7,340 nucleotides of DNA from Methanobacteriota archaeon (lineage in GTDB: Archaea > Thermoplasmatota > Poseidoniia > Poseidoniales > Poseidoniaceae), in the NCBI GenBank assembly GCA_002726845.1, contig PBSP01000029.1:1-7340 (forward strand). Reading direction: 5' to 3'. Both the position numbers and the translations under genes were made by a program. The notes below the pieces were generated by a model. It ran no database searches, was not told the origin of the DNA, and worked only from the letters and a program-made list of their open reading frames with translations. Below, one piece after another: positions 5,571 to 7,340 of the stretch; the stretch's first letter is position 1; each line of letters opens with the position of its first letter.

Positions 5571-6884
5571 CTACTTGAGTTGAATCCGTCCGTCGTGATT
5601 CGCACTCAGCATTGAAATTGTTTCATCGGTTGCACTGATTTGGACTTCAATACCGTTTGGTAATTCGATGTGTTCATGAACATATACAGCGTCGTAAATC
5701 CTTGAAAGGATGGCTTTCGATGCCATCTCTTGGGATTGTCCATCGAGTATTACAAGTGTTTTTTTGGGCCCCAAAAGAGTATTCAAAATCATTGACTTGA
5801 GCTCATCCAAACCTTCTCCTGTGTGCGATGAAACCACCAATGGGTTTGACAAACCGTATTCAGAAAGCATGGGCTGCACAGCATCAAGAGATTTGGAAAC
5901 GACCGCATCTGCCTTTGTCAACACAGGCTGCATTCGCTCCATGATGGAAGTATCATCAGCATCGAGCGCACGTTCTGTCAATTCACGAATGGACGTCCTA
6001 ATTTTTCGCTCCATTTCTGTTATGTTGTCACTAAGATCGATAAGCAACAACAACAAATCGCACTCAATTGCTTCAGCAAGCGTAGCGCGAAATGCTTCTA
6101 GGGTTGCGTTTGGAAGTCCATCAATAAATCCAATGGTATCGGCTAAAAGAATGCGCGGGCTCGATTCCAATCGGCCAAGCGTTGATTCTAATGTTGAAAA
6201 CAGTCGGTCCTCAACAAGAACTTCCTTGCCCGACAATCGACGAAACAGGCTTGATTTGCCCGCATTGGTGTAGCCGGCAAGTCCGATTGTCATGGCGTGT
6301 TGTTTTCGTTGTCTCCGTCGTTCTGTAGCCGATTTTACTTGTTTTCTTTGCCGTTTCCTTAATGCGGTAAGTTCGCGATTAACGTTGGTTAGGATGGAAC
6401 CGGCAGCAGTTTGTCCAGCACCACCGTAACCAGCACGTTCACCTGTAGTTTGCAATTTTACAATTTCACGAAGGACCGTTCGATCGGACTGCAAACGAGC
6501 GATTCGCACTTGGGTGCGTGCCTCAACACTTGAAGCATGAGCAGTAAACAATGCCAGAAGCAAGCGAACGCGATCCCAGACTTCGACACCAACCGCATCA
6601 TTGACACCAACCAATTGACGAGGGGTTGCATTGGTGTGGAGCAACAGCAAGTCGACTCCATTCCATGGATGCCCTTCAGAAGATGACCGAAGATCCTCGA
6701 CAATGTCCTGCAATTTCCCTCGTCCCATAAACCACTTTGAATCGGATTTCCCTCGTTGATCAATACGTTCCACGATGTGTATCCCCATCGTATGAGCGAG
6801 CGCAACAAATTCGGAACAATCCTCATTGTTTCGAACCAGCAACAGGGCTTTTCGGCCGTTGTGATCGGATTGCGCATCATCCAT
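5571..6884 (-). CDS. hflX: GTPase HflX
   Basis: This is a ribosome-associated GTPase; HflX proteins bind the large subunit and split stalled ribosomes. From the ATG at 6884 it has 437 residues, close to the 426 of E. coli HflX, and ALLLV begins 12 residues in, as in that protein. The HflX N-domain spans about 12-140, with a KWFMGRGKLQDI motif. A glycine-rich linker (GYGGAGQT, about 152-159) and a basic helix follow. The G domain has G1 GYTNAGKSS (204-212), switch I TLEST, G3 DTIGFIDGLP (249-258), G4 TKAD (324-327, where NKxD is usual) and G5 SSHTGEG (352-358). A small alpha/beta domain closes the protein. AGGTGG lies 7 bases before the ATG at 6884. In-frame starts at 6932, 6956 (ATG) and 7043 (TTG) would add 16 to 53 residues with no family support. 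First gene of an operon with the membrane and propeller proteins. Confidence 0.93.
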   Translation of the reverse strand: MDDAQSDHNGRKALLLVRNNEDCSEFVALAHTMGIHIVERIDQRGKSDSKWFMGRGKLQDIVEDLRSSSEGHPWNGVDLLLLHTNATPRQLVGVNDAVGVEVWDRVRLLLALFTAHASSVEARTQVRIARLQSDRTVLREIVKLQTTGERAGYGGAGQTAAGSILTNVNRELTALRKRQRKQVKSATERRRQRKQHAMTIGLAGYTNAGKSSLFRRLSGKEVLVEDRLFSTLESTLGRLESSPRILLADTIGFIDGLPNATLEAFRATLAEAIECDLLLLLIDLSDNITEMERKIRTSIRELTERALDADDTSIMERMQPVLTKADAVVSKSLDAVQPMLSEYGLSNPLVVSSHTGEGLDELKSMILNTLLGPKKTLVILDGQSQEMASKAILSRIYDAVYVHEHIELPNGIEVQISATDETISMLSANHDGRIQLK

Positions 6885-7104
6885 GAGCAAACCACCTGCA
6901 CCAGCAAGGAGGTCGACGTCAGAATCTGCCATAAGCCTCGCAGGGCCAATTCCCATTTGATTGCATGCATTGGGTACAACAACAAAATGCAGACAATGGG
7001 TTTGAGCGATGTGTTCGCTTTGGTCTTTTCCAGAGGCGTACAAGCGAACACTCCATTGGTTTGGATTGCATTATTCTCATATGTACCCGCCGTGAGGGAC
7101 GTGT
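6885..7104. promoter_or_regulatory. Divergent intergenic region between hflX and the Pcc1-like gene
   Basis: These 220 bases, if hflX starts at 6884, must drive hflX leftwards and the Pcc1-like gene rightwards. An 8-base palindrome TGCATGCA is centred near 6965. A Shine-Dalgarno GAGGG (7094-7098) stands before the ATG at 7105. An A/T-rich stretch near 7070-7083 could be a weak TATA region for the Pcc1-like gene, but no clear box is visible. Part of the region may encode the hflX N-terminus if a longer start is used. Confidence 0.4.
6892..6897 (-). promoter_or_regulatory. Ribosome-binding site favouring the 6884 start of hflX
   Basis: The minus strand has AGGTGG 7 bases before the ATG at 6884. 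The competing ATG at 6932 has only GAGG with a 3-base spacer, and the ATG at 6956 and TTG at 7043 have none that I can see. Together with the family length, this favours 6884. Confidence 0.5.
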
Positions 7105-7320
7105 ATGTCGAACGGACATCATGTCGTCGTAACGTGGTCAGGAACCGATTCCGATTCACAACCAATCGTTCAACTGCTTCAACGGCAGAACGTTCCTTAT
7201 GCTGTTGAAATGGAAAACGGCTTGACTCAACTTGAAATTACGGTTCAGGCGGAATCGCTGCGAGCACTGCGCGATTCCGTCGATGCGTTACTGGTTCAAC
7301 TGTCGTCTTTGGAAGATTGA
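7105..7320 (+). CDS. pcc1: Pcc1-like KEOPS complex subunit
   Basis: This is a complete 71-residue protein with a beta-beta-alpha style layout. The C-terminal segment VQAESLRALRDSVDALLVQL (47-66) matches the Pcc1/LAGE3/CTAG pattern, in which a strand ending in A-x-x-L-R-x-x-R-x-S-V-x leads into the dimerisation helix. The N-terminal VVVTWSG fits the first strand. Archaeal Pcc1 proteins are generally about 75-90 residues, so this is at the short end. Pcc1 dimerises and binds Kae1 in KEOPS, which makes the universal t6A37 modification of ANN-decoding tRNAs. The ATG at 7105 has GAGGG 6 bases upstream, and the in-frame ATG at 7081 is closed by a TGA, so the start is secure. It diverges from hflX. 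No other KEOPS gene is in view. The family call rests on one motif and on length. Confidence 0.6.
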   Translation: MSNGHHVVVTWSGTDSDSQPIVQLLQRQNVPYAVEMENGLTQLEITVQAESLRALRDSVDALLVQLSSLED

Positions 7321-7340
7321 CGCTTCATCAAATTTGATAC

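Noticed and set aside
5710..6273. Plus-strand open frame of 187 codons inside hflX
   Set aside because: It is antisense to the conserved G domain, serine-rich and without motifs: a shadow of the hflX reading frame.
6885..7043. TTG start at 7043 for hflX
   Set aside because: It is a rare start codon with no Shine-Dalgarno, and adds 53 residues with no counterpart in HflX proteins of known length; kept only as an alternative.
6458..7208. Open frames on both strands over the hflX N-terminus and the Pcc1-like start
   Set aside because: They overlap the well-supported hflX and Pcc1-like frames, have irregular composition and show no family motifs.
1..7340. CRISPR arrays, insertion sequences, tRNA or rRNA genes
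   Set aside because: I searched by eye for spaced direct repeats, terminal inverted repeats, transposase motifs and tRNA T-arm patterns and found none. The window is almost fully filled by ordinary genes.

Overview
The window most resembles a marine Euryarchaeote, probably of the Poseidoniales (Marine Group II). This is inferred from a Pcc1-like KEOPS subunit next to a GTPase of the HflX family, Shine-Dalgarno motifs of the GAGG/GGTGAT type, tightly packed genes, moderate GC, and lineage-type proteins such as a cytoplasmic beta-propeller coupled to an Ig-like membrane protein. No rRNA, tRNA or other taxonomic marker is present, so the assignment is tentative. There is no mobile element, CRISPR array or RNA gene that I can support.

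Layout from left to right. At the left edge is what may be the 3' end of a plus-strand gene (to 101). Two tandem, mutually homologous TerB-like genes follow on the minus strand (103-552 and 559-990). A short divergent gap (991-1114) separates them from a plus-strand DUF2237 gene (1115-1477), whose 3' end overlaps the 3' end of a GtrA-like membrane protein gene on the minus strand. Reading leftwards on the minus strand, a compact three-gene sugar cassette runs from nucleotidyltransferase (start 3466) through a short nucleotide-sugar dehydrogenase (start 2709) to GtrA-like protein (start near 1907). Upstream of it on the same strand is a second unit: HflX (start near 6884), a membrane protein with an Ig-like domain (start 5565) and a beta-propeller protein (start 4639), with a 5-bp gap and then a 4-bp stop/start overlap. 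A 90-bp gap (3467-3556) with an 8-bp inverted repeat and a possible TATA element separates the two units. At the right edge a Pcc1-like gene (7105-7320) diverges from hflX.

How the genes may work together. The sugar cassette can be read as a route from a sugar 1-phosphate to an NDP-sugar (nucleotidyltransferase), then oxidation to an NDP-uronic acid (dehydrogenase), and then a polyprenyl-linked sugar handling or flipping step (GtrA-like). That would fit surface glycan or N-glycan decoration. HflX (ribosome-associated GTPase) and Pcc1 (tRNA t6A modification) are translation factors. The membrane protein and propeller look translationally coupled and may form a pair of unknown function. The least ordinary points are the dehydrogenase that stops at its central domain while keeping its catalytic residues, the tandem TerB paralogues, the coupled membrane/propeller pair and the inverted repeat between the two minus-strand units.
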